A DNA stretch of 64,000 bases from Variovorax paradoxus B4 (GCF_000463015.1 NC_022247.1:1922001-1986000); one strand, 5' to 3'; positions 1-10,900 are shown, counted from the stretch's first letter. Made by a program: numbers and translations. Notes: generated by a model from the sequence alone, not told the origin.

Positions 1-279
1 GCGGCGCCCGGGCTCGCCGTATTCGGGGAAGTCGAACAGCGGCCGCGCCGGCCGGCCGCTGGGGCAGACCCAGAGATAGCCATGGCGCGGCTGGATGGCC
101 AGCGCCTGCGTGCCGAGCCGGCATTGCGGCGTGCCGGCGGCATCGGTCCACAACTGCAGCGTTTCCCCGAGCAGGCGAACCGCGCGGGGCTGGGTTTCGG
201 AGGTGCCGGCGAGCGCGGCCGCGGGCCCGGCGACCAGCCAGTCGTCGAGCATGTTGGAGTCATCGGTGGCGAAGGGCAT
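1..279 (-). CDS. Rieske-oxygenase-related protein, N-terminal part (cut by window edge)
   Basis: Only the first 93 codons lie in the window; the gene runs off the left edge. The start at 279 has a clear ribosome binding site (GGAGG seven bases upstream) and follows the stop of the neighbouring Rieske gene by 13 bases, so the two are co-transcribed. The text around HGYLWVCPSG and FDFPEYGEP resembles the stretch that follows the iron-sulfur domain in ring-hydroxylating oxygenase alpha subunits. The usual cluster ligands (CxH and CxxH) are missing where they would be expected. I infer an oxygenase component whose cluster is supplied by the upstream protein, or a degenerate paralogue. The missing C-terminus would decide. 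Confidence 0.55.
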   Translation of the reverse strand, partial: MPFATDDSNMLDDWLVAGPAAALAGTSETQPRAVRLLGETLQLWTDAAGTPQCRLGTQALAIQPRHGYLWVCPSGRPARPLFDFPEYGEPGRR

Positions 280-292
280 GGTGTTCCTCCGG

Positions 293-970
293 TCAGGCCG
301 CCTGCTGCCGCAGTTCGATTTCGCCGCGCAGGGCGCGCGCGGCGATGTGCAGGGTCTTCATGGCGTCGCTGCCGGGTGCGGCGGGCGTCCAGAGGTGAAT
401 GAAGGCCAGGTGTGGCTGGGCATCGAGCACCAGCGCGGCGGCTTCGACGTGGCCGAGCGCGCCGCGCAGGGCGGGCGACGGCGCATCTGCCGTGAACCCA
501 CGTGCCGCGAGCGCATCGCGCGCACCGGCCGCGCCGGCGCGCACGCAGAGCGTGCGGCAGAACGACCAGCCGGCAGGCACGGCGTCGTCCGGGGGCGGAG
601 AGGGCGGCGCCGCGGGCGTGAGGTTCACCCACAGCATGCCGGAAGCCTCGGCTGCGCGGAATACCTTCGCGCACACATTGCGCGGCACCGGCATGCCCGG
701 ATGGGCGGGGATGCCCGCGCACTGGCCGCTTCCGGCGTCGTACTGCCAGCCGTGATACGCGCAGGAGAGCCGGTCTTCCACCACCTGTCCCAGCGTGAAG
801 CGCACGCTGCGGTGCGGGCAGCGGTTTTCCCATGCCTGCGCGGCGCCGCCGGCCGAACGCCAGAGGGCAAGCTCCTGGCCTTCGGCAAAGCCCGCGACGA
901 TGTTGGCGCCGGGGCGCAGCTCGGCCGAGCGGGCCACGGGGTGCCAGGTTGAAATGCTGTCTGTGCTCAT
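293..970 (-). CDS. Rieske [2Fe-2S] domain protein
   Basis: A 225-residue protein with a canonical Rieske cluster site: C51-P-H53 and C70-x-x-H73-G-W. This domain passes electrons to a mononuclear iron in ring-hydroxylating oxygenases or acts as a stand-alone ferredoxin. The rest of the protein (about residues 110-225) is Ala-rich and much shorter than the roughly 250-residue catalytic domain of a full alpha subunit. Start chosen at 970 because the Rieske homology begins there; a longer frame to 1243 only adds sequence antisense to aroQ. It is followed after 13 bases by a second oxygenase-like gene that lacks these ligands. Divergent from aroQ with a 55-bp gap. The substrate is unknown. Confidence 0.75.
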   Translation of the reverse strand: MSTDSISTWHPVARSAELRPGANIVAGFAEGQELALWRSAGGAAQAWENRCPHRSVRFTLGQVVEDRLSCAYHGWQYDAGSGQCAGIPAHPGMPVPRNVCAKVFRAAEASGMLWVNLTPAAPPSPPPDDAVPAGWSFCRTLCVRAGAAGARDALAARGFTADAPSPALRGALGHVEAAALVLDAQPHLAFIHLWTPAAPGSDAMKTLHIAARALRGEIELRQQAA

Positions 971-1025
971 GATGCGCGCCACCTTAGCGCAACCATAATG
1001 GCGGCATCGCACGTTGCCATCCATC

Positions 1026-1466
1026 ATGAAGAAAATACTCGTCCTCAACGGCCCCAATCTCAACCTGCTCGGCACTCGCGAGCCAGAGCAATACGGACGC
1101 GACACGCTGGCCGACGTCGAGCGCCTGTGCAAGGAAGCCGGCGCCAGCCACGGCGTGGAGATCGAATGCCGCCAGTCGAACCACGAGGGCGTGCTGATCG
1201 ACTGGATCCACGAAGCCGGCCGCGAGGTTGCCGCCGGCAACATGCTCGGCGTGGTGATGAACCCGGGCGCCTACACCCACACCTCGATCGCGCTGCACGA
1301 CGCCATCAAGGGCGCGAGCGTGCCGCTGATCGAGCTGCACATCTCGAACGTGCACGCGCGCGAGGAGTTTCGCCACCGCTCCTACATTTCGCCGGCGGCG
1401 CGCGGCATCATCGTGGGTCTTGGCGTGAAGGGCTACGCGCTGGCCATCGCGGCCCTGGTGCCCTGA
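1026..1466 (+). CDS. aroQ: Type II 3-dehydroquinate dehydratase
   Basis: Shikimate pathway enzyme removing water from 3-dehydroquinate to give 3-dehydroshikimate; type II enzymes are small cytoplasmic dodecamers. The 146-residue length is typical. Diagnostic features are the N-terminal [13 protein letters not shown] block, catalytic Tyr23 in EQYG, the MNPGAYTH segment (Asn79), catalytic His105 in ELHISN and Arg112. ATG at 1026 is preferred over the in-frame TTG at 1014 because the conserved protein begins [10 protein letters not shown]. It is a single gene, convergent with the spoVR-type gene only 18 bases downstream. Confidence 0.96.
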   Translation: MKKILVLNGPNLNLLGTREPEQYGRDTLADVERLCKEAGASHGVEIECRQSNHEGVLIDWIHEAGREVAAGNMLGVVMNPGAYTHTSIALHDAIKGASVPLIELHISNVHAREEFRHRSYISPAARGIIVGLGVKGYALAIAALVP

Positions 1467-1484
1467 CGGGCCTGGCGCGGCCGG

Positions 1485-3030
1485 TCAGTCGGTTTGCCGG
1501 GGGGCGGCGGCCTTCCAGCTGCGGCTGATGTGGCCCTGTGCGTCGACGCTTTCCAGATGCACATCGAAGCCCCACAGGCGGGCGACGTGCTTCAGGACCT
1601 CTTCGGCATCGTCGTGCAGCGGCAGGTTGTTGCGCTGCGTGTGGCGCAGCGTCAAGGCGCGGTCGCCGCGCATGTTGACGTTCCACACCTGGATGTCGGG
1701 CTCCCTGCTGCCGATGTCGTACTGGCGTGACAGCGATTCGCGCAGCGCCTGGTAGCCGCTGTCGTCGTGGATGGCGGACACCTCGAGTTCGGGCTCGCTC
1801 TGGTGGTCGCGAATGGAGAAAAGCCTGAAATCGCGCATCGTCTTCGGGCTCAGGAACTGGCCGACAAAGCTCTCGTCCTTGAAGTTGCGCATGGCGTAGT
1901 CGAGCGTCTTGACCCAGTCGGTGCCCGCAAAGTCGGGGAACCAGCGGCGGTCTTCCTCGGTGGGCTTTTCGCAGATGCGCCGCAGCTCGGTGAACATCGA
2001 GAAGCCCAGCGCGTAGGGGTTGATGCCGCTGTAGGCGCGATGTCCGACGGGCGGCTGGAAGATCACGCCGGTGTGCGAGCTGAGCCATTCCATCATGAAG
2101 CCGTCGGCGAGCTGGCCGCGGTCGTACATGGTGTTCAGCAGGGTGTAGTGCCAGAACGTGGCCCACCCCTCGTTCATGACCTGCGTCTGGCGCTGCGGAT
2201 AGAAATACTGGGCGATCTTGCGCACGATGCGCACCACCTCGCGCTGCCAGGGCTCGAGCAGCGCGGCATTCTTCTCGATGAAGTAGAGCAGGTTCTCCTG
2301 CGGTTCCGAGGGGAAGCGGCGGGATGAGTCGGACTCGGTCGTGTGTTCGCTCTTGCGCGGCAGGGTGCGCCAGAGGTCATTGACCTGCTGCTGCATGTGG
2401 CGCTCGCGGTCGGCACGCTGCGTACTCTCCTGCGCCAGCGAGCGCTTCTGCGGGCGGCGATAGCGGTCGACGCCGTAGTTCATCAGCGCGTGGCAGGAGT
2501 CGAGCAGTTGCTCCACCGCGTCGAGGCCATGGCGTTCCTCGCATTCGGCGATGTAGTGCCGCGCATAGACGAGGTAGTCGATGATCGAGGACGCATCGGT
2601 CCACATCCGGAACAGGTAGTTGCCCTTGAAGAAGCTGTTGTGGCCATAGGCCGCATGCGCGATCACCAGGGCCTGCATGGCCATGGTGTTTTCTTCCATC
2701 AGGTAGGCAATGCAGGGATCGGAGTTGATGACGATCTCGTAGGCCAGCCCCATGTGGCCGCGGCGGTAGTTCTTTTCCGTGGCGATGAACTGCTTGCCGT
2801 ACGACCAGTGGCGGTAGATCATGGGCATGCCGACGCTGGCATAGGCATCCATCATCTGCTCGGCGGTGATCACCTCGAGCTGGTTCGGGTACACGTCCAG
2901 GCCGAAGCTCTTGGCCGTTTTCGCAATCTCGGCGTGATAGGTCTCGATGAGATCGAAGGTCCAGTCCGACGGACTGGGCAGGCGCTCCAGGCGGTCCGTG
3001 CGCTCGGAGGGGGGGGTGGTCGGAGGTCAT
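1485..3030 (-). pseudogene. SpoVR/YcgB family protein, frameshifted near its 5' end
   Basis: SpoVR-family protein, the third member of the conserved prkA-yeaH-ycgB stress cluster; biochemical role unknown. The open frame 1485-2894 encodes 469 residues. The expected first 45 residues lie just upstream in another frame: the ATG at 3030 overlaps the yeaH stop as ATGA and reads MTSDHPP, then the frame is lost in a run of eight C (G on the plus strand, 3009-3016). With seven C the reading joins SERTDRLERLPSPSDW and continues into the main frame, giving 514 residues, close to E. coli YcgB (about 510). As written, only a GTG at 2894 could start the main frame. This is a sequencing error, a real null allele or a slippage switch; the sequence cannot say which. 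Confidence 0.85.
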
Positions 3031-4319
3031 GCGGGCACTCCCTCCTTCTTGAAGAGGTCGCGGAAGACAGGGTAGATGTCCCGTGCGTCCGACACCTTGC
3101 GCATCGCAAAATTGGGCTCGATGCCTTCGAGTTGCGCGTATTCCTGCCACAGGTTCTGCTCGGTCTCGGCCACCTGCACATAAGCGTAGTAGCGCACCAC
3201 CGGAAGGATGTGGTCGACCAGCAGCTCGCGGCAGCGCCCGCTGTCCTGGTGCCAGTTGTCGCCGTCGCTCGCCTGCGCGCCGTACACGTTCCATTCGCCG
3301 CTCGGGTAGCGCGCCTTGATGATTTCATCCATCAGCACCAGCGCGCTCGAAACGACGGTACCGCCCGTTTCGGTGGCATGGAAGAACTCTTCCTCGGTGA
3401 CTTCCTGCGCCTGCGTGTGGTGGCGCAGGAACACGAGGTCGATGGTTTCGTAGTGGCGCGTGAGGAACATGTAGAGCAGCATGAAGAAGCGCTTGGCCAT
3501 GTCCTTGCGCGCCTCGTCCATCGATCCCGACACGTCCATGAGGCAGAACATCACGGCCTTGGCACTGGGCACGGGCGTCTTGACGCGGTTGCGGTAGCGC
3601 AGGTCGATGGGGTCGATGTAGGGCACATGCCGCATGGTGCGGCGCAGCTCGGCGATCTGCTCCTCGGTTTCGCGGATTTCGTTCTTGATCAGGGCCTGCT
3701 CGGCCTGCGGGTGCGCCTTCAGGTGCCGCAGGTGGGCTTCGAGGCGTTTCAGATCCTTGCGCGGCTCGCCGCCAAGCGCGATGCGCCGTGCCAGGGCGCC
3801 GCGCATCGAGCGCACCACGTGCAGGTTGTTGGGCGAGCCGTCGCTCGTGAAGCCGGCCCGGTGGCTCTTCCATTCGGGCACCTCGGCGATCTGGGTGCGA
3901 ATGAGATGCGGCAGCGCAAGATCGTCGAAGAACACGCGCATGAACTCCTCGCGCGTGAGGCGGAAGACGAAGTCGTCCTCGCCCTCGCCGCCATCCCCGG
4001 CCTCGCCGCTTCCCGAGCCGCCGCCGGCCTGTCCCTCCGGACGCGCAATGCGGTCGCCCTTCAGGTATTCCTGGTTGCCCGGGTGCACGTATTCACGGTC
4101 GCCGCCGCGCGCATGGCCGAAGACGGGCTCGGACACGTCGTGGCGCGGCAGGGTGACATCCTCGCCTTGCTCCAGTTCGCGGATGTTGCGCCCGCTCACA
4201 GCGCGCCGCACGGCCTCCTGGATCTGCCCTCGGTAGCGCCTGAGGAAGCGCTCGCGGTTGCCAATGGACTTGTTCTTGCCCGAAAGCCGGCGGTCGATGA
4301 TCTGCTGCAGGATGGCCAC
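3027..4319 (-). CDS. yeaH: YeaH/YhbH family protein (DUF444, von Willebrand A-like)
   Basis: A 430-residue protein matching the E. coli YeaH length (about 427). It opens with IIDRRLSGKNKSIGNRERFLRRY, typical of the family, has a Gly/Glu-rich low-complexity linker around residues 90-115, and a MIDAS-like DVSGSMD motif near residue 245 that suggests a metal-binding von Willebrand A fold. The family is co-expressed with the PrkA kinase under starvation or nitrogen stress in enterobacteria, and its molecular job is undefined. The GTG start at 4319 is the only plausible one; an AAGGAG lies 14 bases upstream, a long spacer. It sits 66 bases after prkA and its TGA overlaps the spoVR-type start. Confidence 0.92.
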   Translation of the reverse strand: MAILQQIIDRRLSGKNKSIGNRERFLRRYRGQIQEAVRRAVSGRNIRELEQGEDVTLPRHDVSEPVFGHARGGDREYVHPGNQEYLKGDRIARPEGQAGGGSGSGEAGDGGEGEDDFVFRLTREEFMRVFFDDLALPHLIRTQIAEVPEWKSHRAGFTSDGSPNNLHVVRSMRGALARRIALGGEPRKDLKRLEAHLRHLKAHPQAEQALIKNEIRETEEQIAELRRTMRHVPYIDPIDLRYRNRVKTPVPSAKAVMFCLMDVSGSMDEARKDMAKRFFMLLYMFLTRHYETIDLVFLRHHTQAQEVTEEEFFHATETGGTVVSSALVLMDEIIKARYPSGEWNVYGAQASDGDNWHQDSGRCRELLVDHILPVVRYYAYVQVAETEQNLWQEYAQLEGIEPNFAMRKVSDARDIYPVFRDLFKKEGVPA

Positions 4320-4385
4320 GATGATGTCAAAGCTCCTTGCAAAAAGGGGGCGAAGCCTTGTGTGCCTCGCCGCTGTGAACTGTCG

Positions 4386-6308
4386 CTATGAACTCTTGCG
4401 CACCCGCAGGTACCACTCGCAGAGCAGGCGAACCTGCTTGGCCGTATAGCCTTTCTCGACCATGCGGGTCACGAAGTCCTCGTGCTTCTTCTGCTCGTCG
4501 GCACTGCTCTTGGTGTTGAAGCTGATCACCGGCAGGAGTTCCTCGGTGTTGGAGAACATCTTCTTCTCGATCACCGCGCGCAGCTTCTCGTAGCTGGTCC
4601 AGGCCGGGTTGCGCCCGGCATTGCCGGCACGCGCGCGCAGCACGAAGTTGACGATCTCGTTGCGGAAGTCCTTCGGATTGCCGATGCCCGCGGGCCGCTC
4701 GATCTTCTCGAGTTCGGCGTTGAGCGAGGCGCGGTCGAAGACCTCGCCGGTGTCCACGTCGCGGAACTCCTGGTCCTGGATCCAGTAGTCGGCGTAGGTG
4801 ACGTAGCGGTCGAAGATGTTCTGTCCGTACTCGCTGTAGCTCTCCAGGTAGGCGGTCTGGATTTCCTTGCCGATGAACTCGGCGTAGCGCGGTGCCAGCA
4901 GCTCCTTGATGTAGCTGATGTACTTCTGCTCGGTTTCCGGCGGAAACTGCTCGCGCTCGATCTGCTGCTCGAGCACGTACATCAGGTGCACGGGGTTGGC
5001 CGCCACCTCGGAGCTGTCGAAGTTGAACACCTTCGAGATGATCTTGAACGCAAACCGGGTCGAGACCCCGCTCATGCCTTCGTCGACGCCGGCATAGTCG
5101 CGGTATTCCTGGATCGACTTGGCCTTGGGGTCGGTGTCCTTGAGGTTCTCGCCGTCGTAGACCTGCATCTTGCTGTAGATGCTGGAGTTCTCGGGCTCCT
5201 TCAGCCGCGTGAGCACCGAGAGCTGGGCCATCATGCGCAGCGTTCCCGGGGCGCAGGGCGCCTTGGCGAGCGACGAGTTGCGCACCAGCTTCTCGTAGAT
5301 CTTGATTTCTTCCGAGGCACGCAGGCAGTAGGGCACCTTGACGATGTAGATCCGGTCGAGGAAAGCTTCGTTGTTCTTGTTGTTGCGGAAGGCCTTCCAT
5401 TCGCTCTCGTTGCTGTGCGCCAGCACGATGCCGTCGAACGGGATGGCGCCGAAGCCCTCGGTACCCTTGAAGTTGCTTTCCTGCGTGGCCGTGAGCAGCG
5501 GGTGCAGCACCTTGATGGGCGCCTTGAACATTTCCACGAACTCCAGCAGGCCCTGGTTGGCCAGGCAGAGGCCGCCCGAGTAGGCGTAGGCGTCGGGGTC
5601 GTCCTGGGCGTAGGTCTCGAGCTTGCGGATGTCGATCTTGCCGACCAGCGAGGAAATGTCCTGGTTGTTCTCGTCGCCCGGCTCGGTCTTGGCCACGGCG
5701 ATCTGCCGCAGCACCGAGGGGTAGCGCTTCACCACCTTGAACTGGCGGATGTCGCCGCCGTACTCTTCGAGCCGCTTGACGGCCCAGGGCGAGAGGATGC
5801 GGTTCAGGTAGCGCCGGGGGATGCCGTATTCCTTTTCGAGGATTTCGCCGTCCTCGACGGCATCGAAGAGGCCCAGCGGCGTCTCGTTGACCGGCGAACC
5901 CTGGATGGCATAGAAGGGCACGTGCTCCATGAGCTGCTTCAGGCGCTCGGCGATCGAGCTCTTGCCGCCACCGACGGGGCCGAGCAGATAGAGGATCTGT
6001 TTCTTTTCCTCGAGGCCCTGGGCGGCATGCCGGAAGTACGACACCACCTGCTCGATGGCGTCCTCCATGCCGTAGAACTCCTTGAACGCCGGGTAGATCT
6101 TGATGACCTTGTTCGCGAAGATCCGCGAAAGCCGGGAATCGTTGCGCGTGTCGACCAGCTCGGGTTCGCCGATGGCCTTGAGCATCCGCTCGGACGCGGT
6201 GGCATACGCGGTGGGATCGCGTTTGCAGATATCCAGGAAGTCCTGCAGCGAGAGGACTTCCTCGCGGGTGCGCTCGTAACGGGCGGCAAAGTTGCTGATC
6301 ACATCCAT
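4386..6308 (-). CDS. prkA: PrkA family serine protein kinase
   Basis: A 640-residue AAA+/PrkA protein (E. coli YeaG is about 644). The N-terminal AAA-like core carries a Walker A motif GPVGGGKSS near residue 115, and the C-terminal PrkA domain resembles cAMP-dependent kinase folds. The family phosphorylates serine residues and, in enterobacteria, shapes nitrogen-starvation and stationary-phase physiology with YeaH. ATG at 6308 is chosen over GTG at 6314 because GGAGG lies seven bases before it. It is first in a three-gene operon with yeaH and the spoVR-type gene. The upstream 628 bases hold no gene and probably contain its promoter. Confidence 0.94.
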   Translation of the reverse strand: MDVISNFAARYERTREEVLSLQDFLDICKRDPTAYATASERMLKAIGEPELVDTRNDSRLSRIFANKVIKIYPAFKEFYGMEDAIEQVVSYFRHAAQGLEEKKQILYLLGPVGGGKSSIAERLKQLMEHVPFYAIQGSPVNETPLGLFDAVEDGEILEKEYGIPRRYLNRILSPWAVKRLEEYGGDIRQFKVVKRYPSVLRQIAVAKTEPGDENNQDISSLVGKIDIRKLETYAQDDPDAYAYSGGLCLANQGLLEFVEMFKAPIKVLHPLLTATQESNFKGTEGFGAIPFDGIVLAHSNESEWKAFRNNKNNEAFLDRIYIVKVPYCLRASEEIKIYEKLVRNSSLAKAPCAPGTLRMMAQLSVLTRLKEPENSSIYSKMQVYDGENLKDTDPKAKSIQEYRDYAGVDEGMSGVSTRFAFKIISKVFNFDSSEVAANPVHLMYVLEQQIEREQFPPETEQKYISYIKELLAPRYAEFIGKEIQTAYLESYSEYGQNIFDRYVTYADYWIQDQEFRDVDTGEVFDRASLNAELEKIERPAGIGNPKDFRNEIVNFVLRARAGNAGRNPAWTSYEKLRAVIEKKMFSNTEELLPVISFNTKSSADEQKKHEDFVTRMVEKGYTAKQVRLLCEWYLRVRKSS

Positions 6309-6936
6309 GGTCACGCCTCCATCAGGTCTGCGGGTTTATTGACCCGAAGCCTGCAGCCGCACTGCGTCGCAACTTTTTTAGAGGTGTGCCGCCCATGGCT
6401 GCAAGCCATCGAAACTCCCTTAATCTCAATCTGCACAACCAGCATAAAGCAAAGAGTGCACCCGGAAAATTCTTTGTTAAATCAGAACCACAGTGCCGAG
6501 TAAAGTTCCTGAGAAAAACCCGCACCATTTGGCAATTCCAGCTAAATTTCAGGGTTCGGCAATCGAACTCAGCGCGACCCCTCCGCCAAGTGAAAATACC
6601 TATGGCAATCGGCATATGCAGTCATTGCATCTTTTCCGGCGAAAGCACCTCCCAATGAGCCCCCGGCGGCTCAAAACGGTTACACCATCAATAACGCGCC
6701 GGGTCGTGTTTAGGTTTATTGCTCAGTCGAAAAATATATAAAAGCAATCTGCGCGCCATCTTTTGATGAGCGTGTCGCGCATGTGGGCGTGGGAGCGCGC
6801 GCCAGAGCTTAGTCAGCGCGGTTCCGGGGAGGGGCCGTCATGGTGCGCGGCACCGAACGAGGTCGGCAGGCACCGTTCGCGTGCGCGGAGCACGGCGCCG
6901 CGACGTGCTCCGTGCTTCACGCAGGAGGGCTCTGCC
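6309..6936. other. Long intergenic region upstream of prkA and downstream of dnaJ
   Basis: No gene is supported here; the short frames lack ribosome sites and family resemblance. The part nearest prkA (6350-6740) is clearly AT-richer than its surroundings, as expected for a promoter region, but I could not pick a convincing sigma70 or sigma54 element. A small hairpin (arms CGGGT and ACCCG, 6331-6346) would sit in the prkA leader. The part nearest dnaJ is GC-rich and holds two hairpins at 6842-6854 and 6887-6911. Confidence 0.6.
6887..6911 (-). terminator. Hairpin downstream of dnaJ, possible transcript end
   Basis: Perfect 8-bp inverted repeat, GGAGCACG at 6887-6894 and CGTGCTCC at 6904-6911 around a 9-base loop, 26 bases past the dnaJ stop. 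A second stem (GGTGC/GCACC, 6842-6854) follows. Neither is trailed by a T-run on the dnaJ strand, so intrinsic termination is uncertain; it may instead stabilise the 3' end. Confidence 0.4.
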
Positions 6937-8073
6937 TCAGCTGAAGAATTCCTTGGCCTTGTCGAACCAGCCCTTGTCGGTCGGGCTGTGTTTGTCGCCG
7001 CCCTTCTTGAGCGACTCGTCGAGCTCCTTCAGCAGCTTGCGCTGGTGCTCGGTGAGCTTGACCGGGGTTTCCACGCGCACGTGGCAGTACAGATCGCCCG
7101 GATAGCTCGAGCGCACGCCCTTGATGCCCTTGCCGCGCAGGCGGAACTGCTTGCCGCTCTGGGTGCCGTCGGGAATGTCGATGGCGGCGGCGCCCTTGAG
7201 CGTGGGCACGCTGATCTCGCCGCCCAGCGCCGCAGTGGTCATGCTGACGGGCACCACGCAGTGCAGGTCGTCGCCATCGCGTTCGAACAGTTCGTGCTTC
7301 TTGAGGCGGATCTCGATGTAGAGATCGCCGGGTGGCCCGCCATTGGTGCCCGGCTCGCCGTTGCCGGTGCTGCGGATGCGCATGCCGTCGTCGATGCCGG
7401 CCGGGATCTTGACTTCGAGCGTCTTGTTGTTCTTGATCTTGCCCTGGCCGTGGCACACGGTGCAGGGCTCGGGAATGATCTTGCCGCTGCCGTGGCAGGT
7501 GGGGCAGGTCTGCTGCACGCTGAAGAAGCCCTGGCGCATCTGCACGGCGCCGGCGCCGTGGCAGGTGGTGCAGGTGATGGGCTTGGTGCCGGGCTTGGCG
7601 CCGGTGCCCTTGCAGGTGCCGCAGTCGTCCCAGCTCGGAATGCGGATCTGCGCTTCCTTGCCTTCGGCCGCTTCTTCCAGCGTGACTTCCATCGCGTAGC
7701 TGAGGTCGCTGCCACGGAACACCTGGCGTCCGCCGCTGGTGCGCCCGCGGGCGCCGCCGAACACGTCGCCGAAGATGTCGCCAAAGGCCTCCGCAAAGCC
7801 GCCGAAGCCTTCGGCACCGGGGCCGCCGCGCATGTTGGGGTCGACGCCGGCGTGGCCGTACTGGTCGTAGGCCGCGCGCTTCTGCCCGTCGGACAGCATT
7901 TCGTAGGCTTCCTTGACCTCCTTGAACTTGGTCTCGGCGTCCTTGCTGGTGTCGCCGTGGTTGCGGTCCGGGTGGTGCTTCATCGCAAGCTTGCGATAAG
8001 CCTTCTTGATTTCCTCCTCGCTCGCGTTCTTGGGAACGCCGAGGGTTTCGTAGTAGTCGCGTTTGGTGGCCAT
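6937..8073 (-). CDS. dnaJ: Chaperone DnaJ (Hsp40)
   Basis: A co-chaperone that binds unfolded proteins and stimulates the DnaK ATPase in the cytoplasm. The 378-residue length is normal. Architecture in order: J domain (1-70) with HPD at 34-36; Gly/Phe-rich linker containing [11 protein letters not shown]; zinc-finger region with four CxxCxGxG-type repeats ([32 protein letters not shown]); and C-terminal substrate-binding domains. It ends [10 protein letters not shown]. The gene lies 97 bases after dnaK, separated by a strong hairpin, and belongs to the grpE-dnaK-dnaJ heat-shock block. No strong Shine-Dalgarno sequence is visible. Confidence 0.98.
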   Translation of the reverse strand: MATKRDYYETLGVPKNASEEEIKKAYRKLAMKHHPDRNHGDTSKDAETKFKEVKEAYEMLSDGQKRAAYDQYGHAGVDPNMRGGPGAEGFGGFAEAFGDIFGDVFGGARGRTSGGRQVFRGSDLSYAMEVTLEEAAEGKEAQIRIPSWDDCGTCKGTGAKPGTKPITCTTCHGAGAVQMRQGFFSVQQTCPTCHGSGKIIPEPCTVCHGQGKIKNNKTLEVKIPAGIDDGMRIRSTGNGEPGTNGGPPGDLYIEIRLKKHELFERDGDDLHCVVPVSMTTAALGGEISVPTLKGAAAIDIPDGTQSGKQFRLRGKGIKGVRSSYPGDLYCHVRVETPVKLTEHQRKLLKELDESLKKGGDKHSPTDKGWFDKAKEFFS

Positions 8074-8119
8074 GGCTGATTCGGTCGGGGCAGGCGGGAA
8101 GCCGTAACTTGAAGCGAGA

Positions 8120-8153
8120 AAGGCTGGAGCACCCCGTCAGGTGATCCAGCCTT
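8120..8153 (-). terminator. Hairpin between dnaK and dnaJ
   Basis: On the dnaK strand the sequence folds as AAGGCTGGA ... TCCAGCCTT (9 bp, plus-strand 8120-8128 and 8145-8153) with an inner CACC/GGTG stem, then a pyrimidine-rich TCTCGCTTC tail. It lies 18 bases past the dnaK stop. It could act as a partial terminator or RNA-stability stem lowering dnaJ relative to dnaK. Function is inferred from structure and position only. Confidence 0.55.
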
Positions 8154-8170
8154 GTTCGAAGGGCTGAGGA

Positions 8171-10108
<1,938 letters not shown>

Positions 10109-10147
10109 GTTCTTACTCCTGAAAGCCTGAAAAATATGTTGTTATGA

Positions 10148-10175
10148 ACTTGTGGATAACCCGGCGCGATTCAAG
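10148..10175 (-). promoter_or_regulatory. Weak sigma32-like element upstream of dnaK
   Basis: On the minus strand CTTGAA (plus 10170-10175) is followed after 14 bases by CCACAAGT (10148-10155), a partial match to the heat-shock consensus CTTGAAA and CCCCATnT. The -10 match is poor, so a secondary dnaK promoter is only a possibility. Confidence 0.3.
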
Positions 10176-10220
10176 GTATGAAGCGGGGATTTCCTGTGGG
10201 AATCGTGTGTGCCGCGACGA

Positions 10221-10787
10221 TTACTTCGGGGCGCTGACCGTGACCAGCGCCGGGCGCAGCACGCGGTCGTTGATGGTGTAGCCCTTCTGGAGCACGCTCA
10301 CCACGGTGTTGGGTTCCTGCTCGGGAGCGGGCACCACCGAGATGGCCTGGTGCTGGTGCGGGTCGAACCTGGCGCCGGGGGCCGGGGCCACCTCGATCAC
10401 CTTGTTGCGCTCGAGCGCGCTCTTCAGTTGGCGCAGCGTGGCTTCGGCGCCTTCGCGGATCTGTTCGGGCGTGGCATCCTTGATGGCCAGGCCGGCTTCG
10501 AGGCTGTCGGTCACCGGCAGCAGGCTCTCGGCAAAGGCTTCGACCGCGAACTTGCGCGCCTTGGTGATTTCGTCGTCGGCGCGGCGGCGGGCGTTCTGGA
10601 CGTCGGCCTGGGCGCGCAGGTACTGGTCGGACAGCTCGGCGTTCCTGGCCTGCAGGGCAGCGAGTTCGCCCTGGGCCGTGGCCAGCGCCTCGGCTTCGTT
10701 GGCAGCCTGTGCGGCTTCCAGTTCTTCGGGGCTTGGCTCGCCTTGCAGCATTTGCGAATTCTGTGCGGATTGTTGCGGGTCAGACAT
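10221..10787 (-). CDS. grpE: Nucleotide exchange factor GrpE
   Basis: A 188-residue homodimeric factor that releases ADP from DnaK. It has an acidic, Gln/Glu-rich N-terminus, a long heptad-patterned helix (about 35-95, with [18 protein letters not shown] typical of GrpE), and a C-terminal beta domain with [20 protein letters not shown] and the family signature [23 protein letters not shown]. It is first gene of the grpE-dnaK-dnaJ block; the ATG is 47 bases below the -10 of a good sigma32-type promoter. No hrcA gene is in the window, so control is probably by sigma32 rather than a CIRCE repressor. Confidence 0.97.
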   Translation of the reverse strand: MSDPQQSAQNSQMLQGEPSPEELEAAQAANEAEALATAQGELAALQARNAELSDQYLRAQADVQNARRRADDEITKARKFAVEAFAESLLPVTDSLEAGLAIKDATPEQIREGAEATLRQLKSALERNKVIEVAPAPGARFDPHQHQAISVVPAPEQEPNTVVSVLQKGYTINDRVLRPALVTVSAPK

Positions 10788-10833
10788 TTTTCAAAGAACC
10801 GGCGCGAGGCCGGGAAACAAGCGATAGCCAGCC

Positions 10834-10861
10834 ACTTGGGGCTGGTCGGGGGCATTTCAAG
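10834..10861 (-). promoter_or_regulatory. Sigma32 (heat-shock) promoter of grpE-dnaK-dnaJ
   Basis: On the minus strand, CTTGAAA (plus 10855-10861) and CCCCAAGT (10834-10841) are separated by 13 bases. This fits the RpoH consensus CTTGAAA - 11 to 16 bases - CCCCATnT, with only the end of the -10 differing. It lies directly after the terminator of the preceding gene and 47 bases before the grpE start. Confidence 0.8.
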
Positions 10862-10863
10862 CG

Positions 10864-10887
10864 AAAAAATGCGGCCCAAAGGGCCGC
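10864..10887 (-). terminator. Intrinsic terminator of the FKBP gene
   Basis: Perfect 7-bp stem GCGGCCC/GGGCCGC with a 3-base loop (10871-10887), followed on the minus strand by ATTTTTT. It is a textbook rho-independent terminator for the leftward FKBP gene. Its T-run ends two bases before the -35 of the grpE promoter, so the two elements abut. Confidence 0.85.
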
Positions 10888-10900
10888 AACGGGAACAAAA

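Noticed and set aside
6315..6400. Sigma54 promoter for prkA
   Set aside because: I looked for TGGCAC and TTGC at the required spacing on the prkA strand and found no convincing pair.
2343..6503. Very long plus-strand open frames (about 680 residues each) opposite yeaH/spoVR and prkA
   Set aside because: They mirror the codon structure of strong genes on the other strand, have no family resemblance or ribosome sites, and are typical of GC-rich DNA.
6386..6741. Two short plus-strand frames in the prkA upstream gap
   Set aside because: No ribosome site, no recognisable family, and they lie in AT-rich presumed promoter sequence.
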